From the NCBI RefSeq assembly GCF_900105755.1, contig NZ_FNTQ01000001.1:7750001-7814000 (forward strand): a DNA stretch of 64,000 nt, read 5' to 3'. Below are positions 1 to 7,724 of the stretch, in pieces (position 1 is the first letter of the stretch; each line of letters opens with the position of its first letter). Position numbers and translations under genes: made by a program. The notes under the pieces were generated by a model, which saw nothing but the letters and a program-made list of their open reading frames with translations, was not told the origin of the DNA and searched no databases. Source of the stretch: Streptomyces sp. Ag109_O5-10. GTDB taxonomy: Bacteria > Actinomycetota > Actinomycetes > Streptomycetales > Streptomycetaceae.

Positions 1-306
1 CTCTACAAGGAGTCGTTCGGCATGGCCTCGGCGCGGGCGGTGCGCAACCGCACGTCGGACGAGTCGGCCTACGACCGGGCCCGCAAGGCGCTCTTCGAGG
101 AGGGCATCTCCACGTCCCGGATGTTCCTCGACCCGGCCCGGCCGGGCGTGGAGGACCTGATCGACTCGATCATCGCGGGCGTGCGGTCGTCCTGCACCTA
201 CGCCGGCGCCGGGTCCCTGGAGGAGTTCGCCGAGAAGGCGATCGTGGGGATCCAGAGTGCCGCCGGGTACGCGGAAGGCAAGCCGCTGCACGCCAGCTGG
301 AGCTAG
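1..306 (+). CDS. guaB1: GuaB1-family IMP dehydrogenase-related protein (3' end only)
   Basis: This is the last 101 codons of a gene that begins before the window. The visible protein has the C-terminal layout of the IMP dehydrogenase/GMP reductase superfamily: the region after the active-site flap, then a segment with DLIDSIIAGVRSSCTYAGA and the ending GKPLHASWS. In actinomycetes this ending belongs to GuaB1-type proteins. Mycobacterial GuaB1 has been characterised as a GMP reductase rather than an IMP dehydrogenase, so a purine-salvage role is likely. The catalytic core is not visible. The stop codon TAG (304-306) is also the first three bases of a MITE-like repeat, so the exact C-terminus may have been set by that insertion. 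Confidence 0.75.
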   Translation, partial: LYKESFGMASARAVRNRTSDESAYDRARKALFEEGISTSRMFLDPARPGVEDLIDSIIAGVRSSCTYAGAGSLEEFAEKAIVGIQSAAGYAEGKPLHASWS

Positions 307-457
307 TGCCGCAACAGGCAATGTTCGCCCCGTCACGACGCCCGGCACGCACTCTCGCCGCACCGGACGGAAGCCCAAGTACATCCAGTACGAGGACTTC
401 CGGCCGGCACGCCGAGAGCACGCACCGGACGCCGCTCCTTGACGGGCAAACGTTACC
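304..457. mobile_element. Degenerate MITE-like element, copy 1
   Basis: Bases 304-368 begin TAGTGCCGCAACAGGCAA. They match, with one visible difference, the reverse complement of one end of the intact 105-bp element at 35216-35320. Bases 431-457 match the other end. Between them lie about 62 extra bases (369-430) bounded by a duplicated CACCGGAC, so this copy carries an internal insertion. The right terminus diverges after about 457. There is no coding capacity for a transposase. The rest of the gap to 590 shows no convincing gene. Confidence 0.6.
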
Positions 458-590
458 AACCTCTTGGCCGAGTACAACTAGCCGCTGCGCGGAGGCGCGG
501 TGCCGGGCGGGTCGCCGTCGGGCCCGTGTTCTACTTCGTACACGGCTACCGCCGGTCCCGTCCTGCACCACCTGAAAGCTGAACGACCCC

Positions 591-1043
591 TTGCTGAACG
601 ATCTCGACGAACGCATCGTGCACGCCCTCGCCGAGGACGCCCGCCGCTCCTACGCGGACATCGGGCAACTGGTCGGCCTGTCCGCGCCTGCCGTCAAACG
701 GCGCGTGGACCGGCTGCGCGCCACCGGAGCGATCACCGGCTTCACCGTACGGGTCGATCCCGCGGCCCTCGGCTGGGAGACCGAGGGGTTCGTCGAGATC
801 TACTGCCGGCGCAACACGTCCCCGGAGACCATCCAACGGGGCCTGGAGCGCTACCAGGAGGTGGTCGCCGCGTCGACGGTCACCGGTGAGGCCGACGCCG
901 TCGTGCAGGTCTTCGCCTCCGACATGCGGCACTTCGAGCGGGTGCTGGAGCGGATCGCGGGGGAGCCGTTCGTGGAGCGGACCAAGTCCGTGCTGGTGCT
1001 GTCGCCGTTGCTGCGCCGTTTCTCGTCCGGTGCGCCTGGGTGA
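591..1043 (+). CDS. Lrp/AsnC-family transcriptional regulator
   Basis: A 150-residue protein of the usual Lrp/AsnC length. An N-terminal winged helix-turn-helix covers about residues 3-60 (LDERIVHALAEDARRSYADIG, then SAPAVKRRVDRL). A C-terminal RAM/ligand-binding domain follows, running to residue 140. The start is TTG at 591. No strong ribosome-binding site is visible, so a slightly different start is possible. Proteins of this family bind an amino acid or related small molecule and control nearby transport or catabolic genes. Nothing nearby identifies the ligand, and the next gene faces the other way across a palindromic repeat. The family call is firm and the specific role is unknown. Confidence 0.85.
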   Translation: MLNDLDERIVHALAEDARRSYADIGQLVGLSAPAVKRRVDRLRATGAITGFTVRVDPAALGWETEGFVEIYCRRNTSPETIQRGLERYQEVVAASTVTGEADAVVQVFASDMRHFERVLERIAGEPFVERTKSVLVLSPLLRRFSSGAPG

Positions 1044-1088
1044 GAGTGGCGTAGGGGCGCGGCCGAGTGCCGGGTGCGGGCCGGTGGG

Positions 1089-1172
1089 GGCTGGTCGCGC
1101 AGTTCCCCGCGCCCCTTTCAGGGGCGTCCACTCGGCGCCCCGTCAGGGGCGCGGGGAACTGCGCGACCAGCC
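1089..1172. repeat. Large perfect inverted repeat (Streptomyces intergenic palindrome)
   Basis: Two perfectly complementary 28-base arms (1089-1116 and 1145-1172) flank a 28-base loop. The arm core contains TCGCGCAGTTCCCCGCGCC. The element sits between the convergent Lrp and GntR genes and could act as a bidirectional terminator. Shorter relatives with the same GGGGAACTGCGCGACCAGCC-type core occur near 13600, 20990, 29370 and 44470. Confidence 0.75.
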
Positions 1173-1214
1173 ACGAATCACCGGCACCCGCCACGCCACC
1201 GCACCCCCCGAGCC

Positions 1215-1955
1215 CTACTCCGCGGTCTTCCTCGCCAGCGCGTTGTTCCCGATGGAGTTGTGCACGCTGAAGCTCACCGCATCCGACCGGTAGCGGTCGT
1301 CGGACCATTCCACCGGCCGGCCCTCCCGCGTCGTCGTCACCCGTCGCACCCGCAGCAGCGGGCTCGTCCGGCGGATGCCCAGCAGCTCGGCGTCCTGCGC
1401 CCCCGCAGCCACCGCGTCGATGACGTGCTCGCCGTACGCGAAGACCAACCCCTTTTCCTCGTACAGGCGTTGCGTGACCGACGGGCAGTCCGGCTCTATC
1501 GCCTCGACCGCCGTGGAGATCCAGTCCGCGTACACCGTGCGCTCAAGCAACACCGGTTCGCCGTCGAGTCCGCGTACCCGCAGCACGTGCAACACGGGCG
1601 TGCCGAGGCCCAGTTGGAGGCGGACGCTGTCCTCCTGGCCGGCCGGCCGGTACTCCTGGGACACCACGTGTCCCGTCGCCGCACGGCCCATCGCCTTCGC
1701 CCACTGGGCGAAACTGCGCAGCTCCGCGAAGCTCTGGCTGCGGCGGCTGGCGAGGACCACCCGGCGGGCGCCCTGGCGGGAGCCGATCAGCCCCTCGGCG
1801 GTGAGCGCGGCGACCGCCTGGCGGACCGTGCCGCGGGAGACGCCGTACTCCGCGGCGAGTTCCGTCTCCGAGGGCAGCCGACTGCCGACGGTGTACTCCT
1901 CACGGTCGATGGCGCGCCGCAGCTCGTCGGCGATCTCCTCGTGTCGCGCCGTCAT
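1215..1955 (-). CDS. GntR-family regulator with UTRA ligand-binding domain
   Basis: 246 residues. The N-terminal GntR winged helix (about 1-70) contains PSETELAAEYGVSRGTVRQ. The UTRA/HutC-type effector domain spans about 90-235. The ATG at 1955 follows a purine-rich AGAGGGGAAG. The gene is divergent from a transporter operon whose binding protein starts at 2193. Between them, at 2120-2137, lies a perfect palindrome of the spacing HutC/DasR-type regulators bind. The simple reading is a local repressor of the transporter operon that is released by the imported substrate or a metabolite of it. The effector cannot be read from sequence, but a phosphonate or organophosphate is the natural guess from the target operon. 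Confidence 0.88.
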   Translation of the reverse strand: MTARHEEIADELRRAIDREEYTVGSRLPSETELAAEYGVSRGTVRQAVAALTAEGLIGSRQGARRVVLASRRSQSFAELRSFAQWAKAMGRAATGHVVSQEYRPAGQEDSVRLQLGLGTPVLHVLRVRGLDGEPVLLERTVYADWISTAVEAIEPDCPSVTQRLYEEKGLVFAYGEHVIDAVAAGAQDAELLGIRRTSPLLRVRRVTTTREGRPVEWSDDRYRSDAVSFSVHNSIGNNALARKTAE

Positions 1956-2119
1956 GCTTCCCCTCTGAGTAGGCCGCTGTGCACAGCGTGACCACCCTAA
2001 TCGACGTTCCCAGGTGATTCGTGTCAGCCCGGGACCGCCCAGGAATGTGCAGGGAATTGGGGGCCAGGATTTTTCCGGAGTTCACAGTCCCGACACCCAC
2101 GCCGGGCGTACTGTGAGCC

Positions 2120-2137
2120 AACTTGTTCAGACAAGTT
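2120..2137. promoter_or_regulatory. Probable GntR operator
   Basis: Perfect inverted repeat AACTTGT-TCAG-ACAAGTT (7-base arms, 4-base spacer) in the divergent gap between the GntR gene and the ABC transporter operon, 56 bases before the binding-protein start. The ACAA/TTGT arms and symmetry fit HutC-subfamily GntR sites. Confidence 0.65.
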
Positions 2138-2192
2138 CGCCGGGCGCCGCCCACAGCGCCACCCACCCTCGTGCGTACTCCCTGGAGAGACC

Positions 2193-3353
2193 GTGACCGT
2201 GTCCCTGCCGAGAACCGCCCTCCTCGGCGGCTCCCTCGCCGCCGTAGCCGCGCTCGCCCTCAGCGCCTGCGGCGCCGCCCCCGACAACGCGTCGTCCACC
2301 ACCTCCGACGGCAAGAACGCCGCCACCGCCACCTCCGCCGCCGACCTCGGCGGCATGGACAAGTTGATCGCCGCCGCCAAGAAGGAGGGCGCGCTGCACA
2401 TCATCGCCGTGCCCCGCGACTGGGCGAACTACGGCGCCATCATCGACGGCTTCCAGAAGAAGTACGGCATCAAGATCGAGGACGAGAGCCCCGACGGCTC
2501 CAGCCAGGACGAGATCAACGCCGTGACCTCGCGCAAGGGCCAGGACCGGGCGCCGGACGTGCTCGACCTCGGCTCGTCGTTCGCGCTCAGCGCCGCCCAG
2601 CAGGGGCTGCTCGCGCCGTACAAGGTGACCTCGTTCTCCGACATCCCCACGGGCCAGGCGGACCCGCAGGCCCGCTGGTACAACGACTACGGCGGCTACA
2701 TCTCGATCGGCTGCGACGCGAAGCGGGTCAAGACCTGTCCGACCACCTTCGCCGACCTGCTCAAGCCGCAGTACAAGGGCCAGGTCGCCCTCAACGGCAA
2801 CCCGACCAAGTCCGGTTCGGCGTTCGGCGGCGTCTACGCGGCCGCGCTCGCCGACAAGGGCTCCTTCGACGACATCCAGCCCGGCCTCGACTTCTTCGCC
2901 AAGCTGAAGAAGAACGGCAACTACACGCCCGTCGAGTCCACCCCGGCCACCGTCGAGAAGGGCGAGACGCCCATCTCCATCGACTGGGACTACCTGAACG
3001 CCGGTTACGCCGACGAGTTCAAGTCCAAGGGCGTCGACTGGAAGGTGGCCATCCCGACCGACGGCCAGTACGCCCAGTACTACTCCCAGGCCATCAACAA
3101 GGACGCCCCGCACCCGGCGGCCGCCCGCCTGTGGCAGGAGTACCTGTACAGCACCGAGGGCCAGAACCTGTGGCTCAAGGGCTACGCCCGCCCGGTCCTG
3201 ATGTCCTCGATGGAGAAGGCCGGCACGCTGGACAAGACCGCCGCCGCCAAGCTGCCCCCGGTCACCGGCACGCCCACCTTCCCGACCGAGGCCCAGCAGG
3301 ACAAGGCCAAGACGGTCCTCTCGACCGGCTGGTCGAAGGCCGTCTCCGGATGA
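2193..3353 (+). CDS. ABC transporter substrate-binding lipoprotein (phosphonate/organophosphate-type)
   Basis: A 386-residue extracellular solute-binding protein. A lipoprotein signal peptide ends in the lipobox LSAC with the lipidated cysteine at residue 26. A Thr/Ser-rich linker is followed by a periplasmic-binding fold of the iron/2-aminoethylphosphonate class (motifs such as APDVLDLGSSFALSA and a C-terminal PAAARLWQEYLYSTEGQ). GTG at 2193 is preceded by GGAGAGA. It is the first gene of an operon with two permeases, an ATPase and a HAD/EEP hydrolase, each overlapping or nearly touching the next. Related operons are commonly annotated as 2-aminoethylphosphonate uptake. That substrate is an annotation-level inference, and iron(III) or a phosphate ester remain possible. 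Confidence 0.82.
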   Translation: MTVSLPRTALLGGSLAAVAALALSACGAAPDNASSTTSDGKNAATATSAADLGGMDKLIAAAKKEGALHIIAVPRDWANYGAIIDGFQKKYGIKIEDESPDGSSQDEINAVTSRKGQDRAPDVLDLGSSFALSAAQQGLLAPYKVTSFSDIPTGQADPQARWYNDYGGYISIGCDAKRVKTCPTTFADLLKPQYKGQVALNGNPTKSGSAFGGVYAAALADKGSFDDIQPGLDFFAKLKKNGNYTPVESTPATVEKGETPISIDWDYLNAGYADEFKSKGVDWKVAIPTDGQYAQYYSQAINKDAPHPAAARLWQEYLYSTEGQNLWLKGYARPVLMSSMEKAGTLDKTAAAKLPPVTGTPTFPTEAQQDKAKTVLSTGWSKAVSG

Positions 3354-4249
3354 CGGCCACGCTCACGCGGGCCGACGTGGCGTCCGCCGCTTCCCAGAAG
3401 CGGCGGCGCCGCGCCCCCGGCTGGCTCGCCGTCGTCCCGCTCCTCGCCTTCACGGCCGTCGCCTTCGGGCTGCCGGCCGTCGCCATGCTGAACGGCGCCT
3501 TCACGGTCAAGGACCCGGCCAGCGGCGTGAGTTCGTACACCGCGAGCAATCTCGGCGACTCGCTCCAGGGGCCGTACCTCACCGCCCTCGCCGGCAGCGT
3601 CAAGCTGTCCGCGCTCTCCGCCGTCATCGCCGCCGTCCTCGGGCTGCCGCTCGCGCAGGCCGTCGTCAGCTCGCGCTCCCGGGCGCTGCGCGAGGCCGTG
3701 CTCACCGCTTCCGGCGTGCTCGCCAACTTCGGCGGTGTGCCGCTGGCGTTCGCGTTCGTCGCGACCCTCGGCAACGCCGGTGTGCTCACCGTGCACCTGC
3801 ACCTCGCGGACCACGGCTGGAACCTGTACAGCTTCTGGGGGCTCGTCCTGGTCTACCTGTACTTCCTGATCCCGCTGATGGTCCTCACCATCACCCCGGC
3901 CCTCGACGGACTGCGCGCCCAGTGGCGCGAGGCCGCCCTCAACAACGGCGCCACCGGCGTGCAGTACTGGCGGTTCGTGGCCCTGCCCGTGCTCGCGCCC
4001 TCGCTGCTCGGCGGGCTGGTGCTGCTCTTCGGCAGCGCCTTCGCCGCCTACGCCACCGCCGCCGCGATGGTCGGCAGCGCGGTCCCGCTGGTCACCCTCC
4101 AGATCGCCGACGCCCTCTCCGGCAACGTCCTGGTCGGCCAGGAGAACGTGGCCCTCGCCCTGAGCCTGGACATGGTGCTGGTGGCCGGCGTGGTGATGGC
4201 CGTGTACCTGCCCCTGCAACGACGGAGCGCCCGATGGCTCGACGCCTGA
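3350..4249 (+). CDS. ABC transporter permease, subunit 1
   Basis: A 299-residue integral membrane protein. Its ATG overlaps the stop of the binding protein (ATGA). After a basic N-terminus (KRRRRAPG) there are about six transmembrane helices and the cytoplasmic EAA loop that contacts the ATPase (EAALNNGATGVQYWRFVALPV, about residues 200-220). This is the BPD_transp_1 architecture, with two permease genes in tandem as in PhnU/PotB-like systems. It should form the heterodimeric channel with the next gene product. Translational coupling to both neighbours implies a fixed stoichiometry. Confidence 0.87.
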   Translation: MTATLTRADVASAASQKRRRRAPGWLAVVPLLAFTAVAFGLPAVAMLNGAFTVKDPASGVSSYTASNLGDSLQGPYLTALAGSVKLSALSAVIAAVLGLPLAQAVVSSRSRALREAVLTASGVLANFGGVPLAFAFVATLGNAGVLTVHLHLADHGWNLYSFWGLVLVYLYFLIPLMVLTITPALDGLRAQWREAALNNGATGVQYWRFVALPVLAPSLLGGLVLLFGSAFAAYATAAAMVGSAVPLVTLQIADALSGNVLVGQENVALALSLDMVLVAGVVMAVYLPLQRRSARWLDA

Positions 4250-5052
4250 CCCCCTGGCGCTGGGCCGTCCTCGGCCTGGCCGCCCTCTACTTCCTGGTCC
4301 CGCTGGGCGCCTCCGTCCTCTTCACGGTGGACGTGCCCGGTCAGGGCGTCACCTTCGACGCCTACACCCAGATCCTGTCCGCCGACGGGTTCACCTCCAG
4401 CCTGCTGCTCTCGCTGGAGCTGGCCGTCGCCACCATCGTCGTCGTCCTGCTGCTGATGGTGCCCGCCGTGGTCGCCCTGCGGCTCGGCGCGCCCAGGCTG
4501 CGGCCGGTGGTCGAGATCGTGTGCTCGCTGCCGCTGGTGGTGCCGCCGATCGCGTTCGTCGCCGGCATCGTGACCGTGCTCAAGTGGGGGCCGGACTATT
4601 TGTCCAGGACCCCGCTGTTCGAGACGTTCGTCGCCGTCCAGAACCCGACCTTCCCGGTCGTCCTGGTCCTCGCCTACGTCGTGATGGCACTGCCCTTCGT
4701 CTACCGGGCGCTGGACGCCGGGCTGCGCGCGATCGACGTGCGCACCCTCGTCGAGGCCGCCCGAAGCTGTGGCGCCAACTGGCCGCAGGCCCTCGTCCGC
4801 GCCGTGCTGCCCAACCTGCGCGGGGCGCTGCTGAACGCGTCCTTCCTCACCCTGGCCCTGGTGCTGGGCGAGTTCACGGTCGCCCGGCTGCTGGGCTTCG
4901 AGCCGTTCGCCGTGTGGATCTACAACGTCGGCGGCTCCCAGGCCCAGATGTCCGTCGCCGTCTCCGTGCTCAGCCTCCTGGTGACCTGGGCCCTGCTCCT
5001 CGCGCTCGCCGGTGCCGGCGGCCGCGACCGAACCGCTTCCTCCCGGGGATGA
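4234..5052 (+). CDS. ABC transporter permease, subunit 2
   Basis: 272 residues. The ATG at 4234 lies inside the end of the previous permease (16-base overlap), consistent with translational coupling. The protein has about six transmembrane segments, starting with a long hydrophobic helix at residues 10-30, and the EAA loop EAARSCGANWPQALVRAVLPN at about 170-190. It pairs with the upstream permease to form the transmembrane pore. Its length and topology are normal for the PotC/PhnV-like family. Confidence 0.87.
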   Translation: MARRLTPWRWAVLGLAALYFLVPLGASVLFTVDVPGQGVTFDAYTQILSADGFTSSLLLSLELAVATIVVVLLLMVPAVVALRLGAPRLRPVVEIVCSLPLVVPPIAFVAGIVTVLKWGPDYLSRTPLFETFVAVQNPTFPVVLVLAYVVMALPFVYRALDAGLRAIDVRTLVEAARSCGANWPQALVRAVLPNLRGALLNASFLTLALVLGEFTVARLLGFEPFAVWIYNVGGSQAQMSVAVSVLSLLVTWALLLALAGAGGRDRTASSRG

Positions 5053-6134
5053 CCACCATGACCACCGCCACCCTTGAGAAGGCCGCCGAGAAGGCCGCGA
5101 CCGTCGAGTTCCGGTCGCTGCGGCGCGAGTTCGGCGCCACCGTCGCCCTCGACGGACTCGACCTGACCGTCCAGCCGGGCGAGTTCCTGGCCCTGCTCGG
5201 CCCGTCCGGCTGCGGCAAGACCACCGCGCTGCGCATGCTCGCCGGCTTCGAACACCCCGACTCCGGCGCCGTCCTGGTGGACGGCGAGGACGTCACCCAC
5301 GTCCCGGCCCACCGCCGCGACGCCGGGATGGTCTTCCAGTCGTACAGCCTCTTCCCGCACCTGAACGCCGTCGACAACGTGGCCTTCGGGCTGCGGATGC
5401 GCAAGGTGCGCACGAGTGAACGGCGGGCGCGGGCCGCCGAGTTGCTGGACCTGGTCGGGCTCGGCGACAAGGGGGAGCGGTTCCCGCACCAGCTCTCCGG
5501 CGGCCAGCAGCAGCGCATCGCGCTCGCCCGGGCCCTCGCCCTGCGGCCCCGCGTGCTCCTCCTCGACGAGCCGCTGTCGGCCCTGGACGCCAAGGTCCGG
5601 CTGACGCTCCGCGAGGAGATCCGCCGCCTGCAGCAGGAACTCGGCATCACCACCCTGTTCGTGACGCACGACCAGGAGGAGGCGCTGTCCGTCGCCGACC
5701 GGGTCGCCGTGATGCGCGCCGGGCGGCTCGAACAGTGCGCCGAACCCGCCGAACTGTACGGCCGCCCGGCCACCGCCTTCGTCGCCGAGTTCGTCGGCAC
5801 GATGAGCCGGATCCCGGGGACGGTCCAGGACGGCACCGTCGAGATCCTCGGGCAGCGACTGCCGGTCGACGGGCAGGCGCCGGGCGCCGGCGAGGTCGAC
5901 GTGCTCGTGCGGCCCGAGGCGGTCCAGGTGCGCGGGGACGGCGCCGGTACGGCCACCGTCGTCGCCACCGCCTTCCTGGGCGCGGTCGTCCGGGTCACCG
6001 TACGGCTCGCGGACGGCACCGAGGCCAAGGCCGACCTGCCCGCCCACGAGGCCGCCGAGCTGGGGGCCGGGTCCGCCGTGCGCGTGTCCCTGCCCGAGCG
6101 GCCGGTGCTCGTGGCGCCACGCGTCCAGAAGTGA
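5049..6134 (+). CDS. ABC transporter ATP-binding protein
   Basis: 361 residues. The nucleotide-binding domain has Walker A GPSGCGKTT (about 51-59), Q-loop VFQSYSLFPH, signature LSGGQQQR, Walker B VLLLDEPLSALD and the switch histidine in FVTHDQEEA. A C-terminal TOBE-like domain (about 250-360) is typical of PotA/PhnT/FbpC-class importers. Two in-frame ATGs exist at 5049 (overlapping the permease stop) and 5058. The latter has the better-placed GGGGA. It energises the two upstream permeases. All catalytic motifs are intact. Confidence 0.9.
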   Translation: MTTMTTATLEKAAEKAATVEFRSLRREFGATVALDGLDLTVQPGEFLALLGPSGCGKTTALRMLAGFEHPDSGAVLVDGEDVTHVPAHRRDAGMVFQSYSLFPHLNAVDNVAFGLRMRKVRTSERRARAAELLDLVGLGDKGERFPHQLSGGQQQRIALARALALRPRVLLLDEPLSALDAKVRLTLREEIRRLQQELGITTLFVTHDQEEALSVADRVAVMRAGRLEQCAEPAELYGRPATAFVAEFVGTMSRIPGTVQDGTVEILGQRLPVDGQAPGAGEVDVLVRPEAVQVRGDGAGTATVVATAFLGAVVRVTVRLADGTEAKADLPAHEAAELGAGSAVRVSLPERPVLVAPRVQK

Positions 6135-6176
6135 CGCTTCCCGAAGTCCCCCCACCACGTGAGGAATGACAACAAC

Positions 6177-7628
6177 GTGACCCCCCACCCACGACTCCCG
6201 CTCCAGGCCGTCCTGTTCGACATGGACGGCACGCTCGTCGACACCGAGCGACTGTGGTGGGAGGCGGTGGCACAGGTCGCCGGGCGGCCGCTCACCGAGG
6301 CCGACGAGCCGGAGGTGCTCGGCCGGCCGGTGGAGCACACCGCCGGTTGGCTCGCCGCCGCCACGGGCCGGCCGGCCGCGGCCCTCGCCGCCGCGCTGCA
6401 CCGGGAGTTCGCCGACCGCGTCCGCACCGGCATCGTGCCCCGCCCCGGCGCCCTCGCCCTGCTGGACGCGCTGGCCGCGGCCGGCGTCCCCACCGCCCTG
6501 GTGACCGCGTCCCCACGCGCGGTCGCCGATCTCGTCCTCGACGCCCTCGGCCCCGGCCGGTTCGCGGCGTCCGTCACCGCCGACGACACCGGCCGCACCA
6601 AGCCCGCCCCCGACCCGTACCTCGCCGCCTGCCGTGCCCTCGGCGTCGACCCGGCCGCCTGCGTGGCCGTGGAGGACACCGAGACCGGGGTCGCCTCCGC
6701 CGAGGCCGCCGGCTGTGCCGTGCTGGCCGTGCCCTCGCTCGCCCCGATCGGCGGCGCGCCCGGCCGGACCGTGCGGGACACGCTGGTCGGGGTCACCCCG
6801 AAGGAGCTGAGCGACATGGCCGTGCCGGAACTGCGGGTGATGTCCTGGAACCTGTGGCTCGGCGGCAGCCCGGTCGACGACCACCGGGCCAAACAGGTCA
6901 AGGCGATCATGGACGCGGGCGCGGACGTCGTCGGCCTCCAGGAGACCGCCGGGACCAGCGCGCGGGAACTCGCCGCCGCCCTCGGCTGGCACCACCACAC
7001 GGCCGGCGAGAACCTCGGCGTCATCAGCCGCCACCCGATCACCGCCCGCCTCGGCGACCCGGATGTCGGCTTCTACGGCGCCGCCGGGGTGCGGATCGCC
7101 GTCCGCCCCGGCCGCGAGGTCGAGATCTGGACCGCGCACCTGCACTACACGCCGTACGGGCCCTACGAGTTCCACTTCGACGGGCTCGGCGCCGACCGGC
7201 TGACCGCCCACGAGGAGGTCCGGCTCGGGCAGATGCGGGAGACCCTGCGCCGGATCGGGGACACGGACGTACCCGTGGTGCTCGTCGGGGACTTCAACTG
7301 CCCGTCCCACCTGGACTGGCCGGCCGTCGAGTGGCCGGTGACCAGGGCCGCCGAGGAGGCCGGGTTCCGCGATTCCTACCGCGAGGCGCACCCCGACCCG
7401 GCCGCCGCGCCCGGCCACACCTGGTCGCCGATCCACCCCGTCCACGAGGACGGCAGCGGGCGGCCCGAACCGCAGGACCGGATCGACTACGTGCTGCACA
7501 GGGGGCTGCGCGTGCTCGGCTCCCGGACCTGGGTCGCCGGCACCCCGGCGCCCTGGCCCGAGGTGGCCGGCAACGACTGGCCGTCCGACCACGCTGCCGT
7601 CGTCACCACGTTCGCCGTCGAGCCGTGA
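6177..7628 (+). CDS. Bifunctional HAD phosphatase - EEP-family phosphodiesterase fusion
   Basis: One 483-residue reading frame carries two enzymes. Residues about 1-210 are a HAD hydrolase: FDMDGTLVDTE near residue 14, VTASPR, the lysine in GRTKPAPDP and VEDTETGVASAEAAG. Residues about 220-483 are an endonuclease/exonuclease/phosphatase domain: MSWNLWLGG, LQE, VGDFNCPSH, DRIDYVLH and SDHAAV. Both active sites look complete. GTG at 6177 has GAGGAA ten bases upstream. An earlier GTG at 6159 is in frame but lacks a site. An in-frame ATG at 6816, exactly at the domain junction, has AAGGAG nine bases upstream, so the EEP half may also be made alone. As the last gene of the importer operon, it suggests cleavage of an imported phosphodiester followed by dephosphorylation. 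That role is inference. Confidence 0.82.
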   Translation: MTPHPRLPLQAVLFDMDGTLVDTERLWWEAVAQVAGRPLTEADEPEVLGRPVEHTAGWLAAATGRPAAALAAALHREFADRVRTGIVPRPGALALLDALAAAGVPTALVTASPRAVADLVLDALGPGRFAASVTADDTGRTKPAPDPYLAACRALGVDPAACVAVEDTETGVASAEAAGCAVLAVPSLAPIGGAPGRTVRDTLVGVTPKELSDMAVPELRVMSWNLWLGGSPVDDHRAKQVKAIMDAGADVVGLQETAGTSARELAAALGWHHHTAGENLGVISRHPITARLGDPDVGFYGAAGVRIAVRPGREVEIWTAHLHYTPYGPYEFHFDGLGADRLTAHEEVRLGQMRETLRRIGDTDVPVVLVGDFNCPSHLDWPAVEWPVTRAAEEAGFRDSYREAHPDPAAAPGHTWSPIHPVHEDGSGRPEPQDRIDYVLHRGLRVLGSRTWVAGTPAPWPEVAGNDWPSDHAAVVTTFAVEP

Positions 7629-7724
7629 TCAGGGGTTACCCGGGGCAACCGTTGCGGACGGGGTGACGATCCCGTAGGTTGTGCGGGCCTCCCCATTACT
7701 GACTGGTAACACCGGTAGGTAACC

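Noticed and set aside
257..575. Small frames in the MITE region after the GuaB1-like gene
   Set aside because: They run through the repeat and its insertion, change frame between copies, and have no plausible start.
4920..7592. Very long antisense reading frame opposite the ABC ATPase and HAD/EEP gene
   Set aside because: High-GC antisense shadow: composition is Arg/Gly/Ala-rich without any domain, and it lies opposite well-supported genes.
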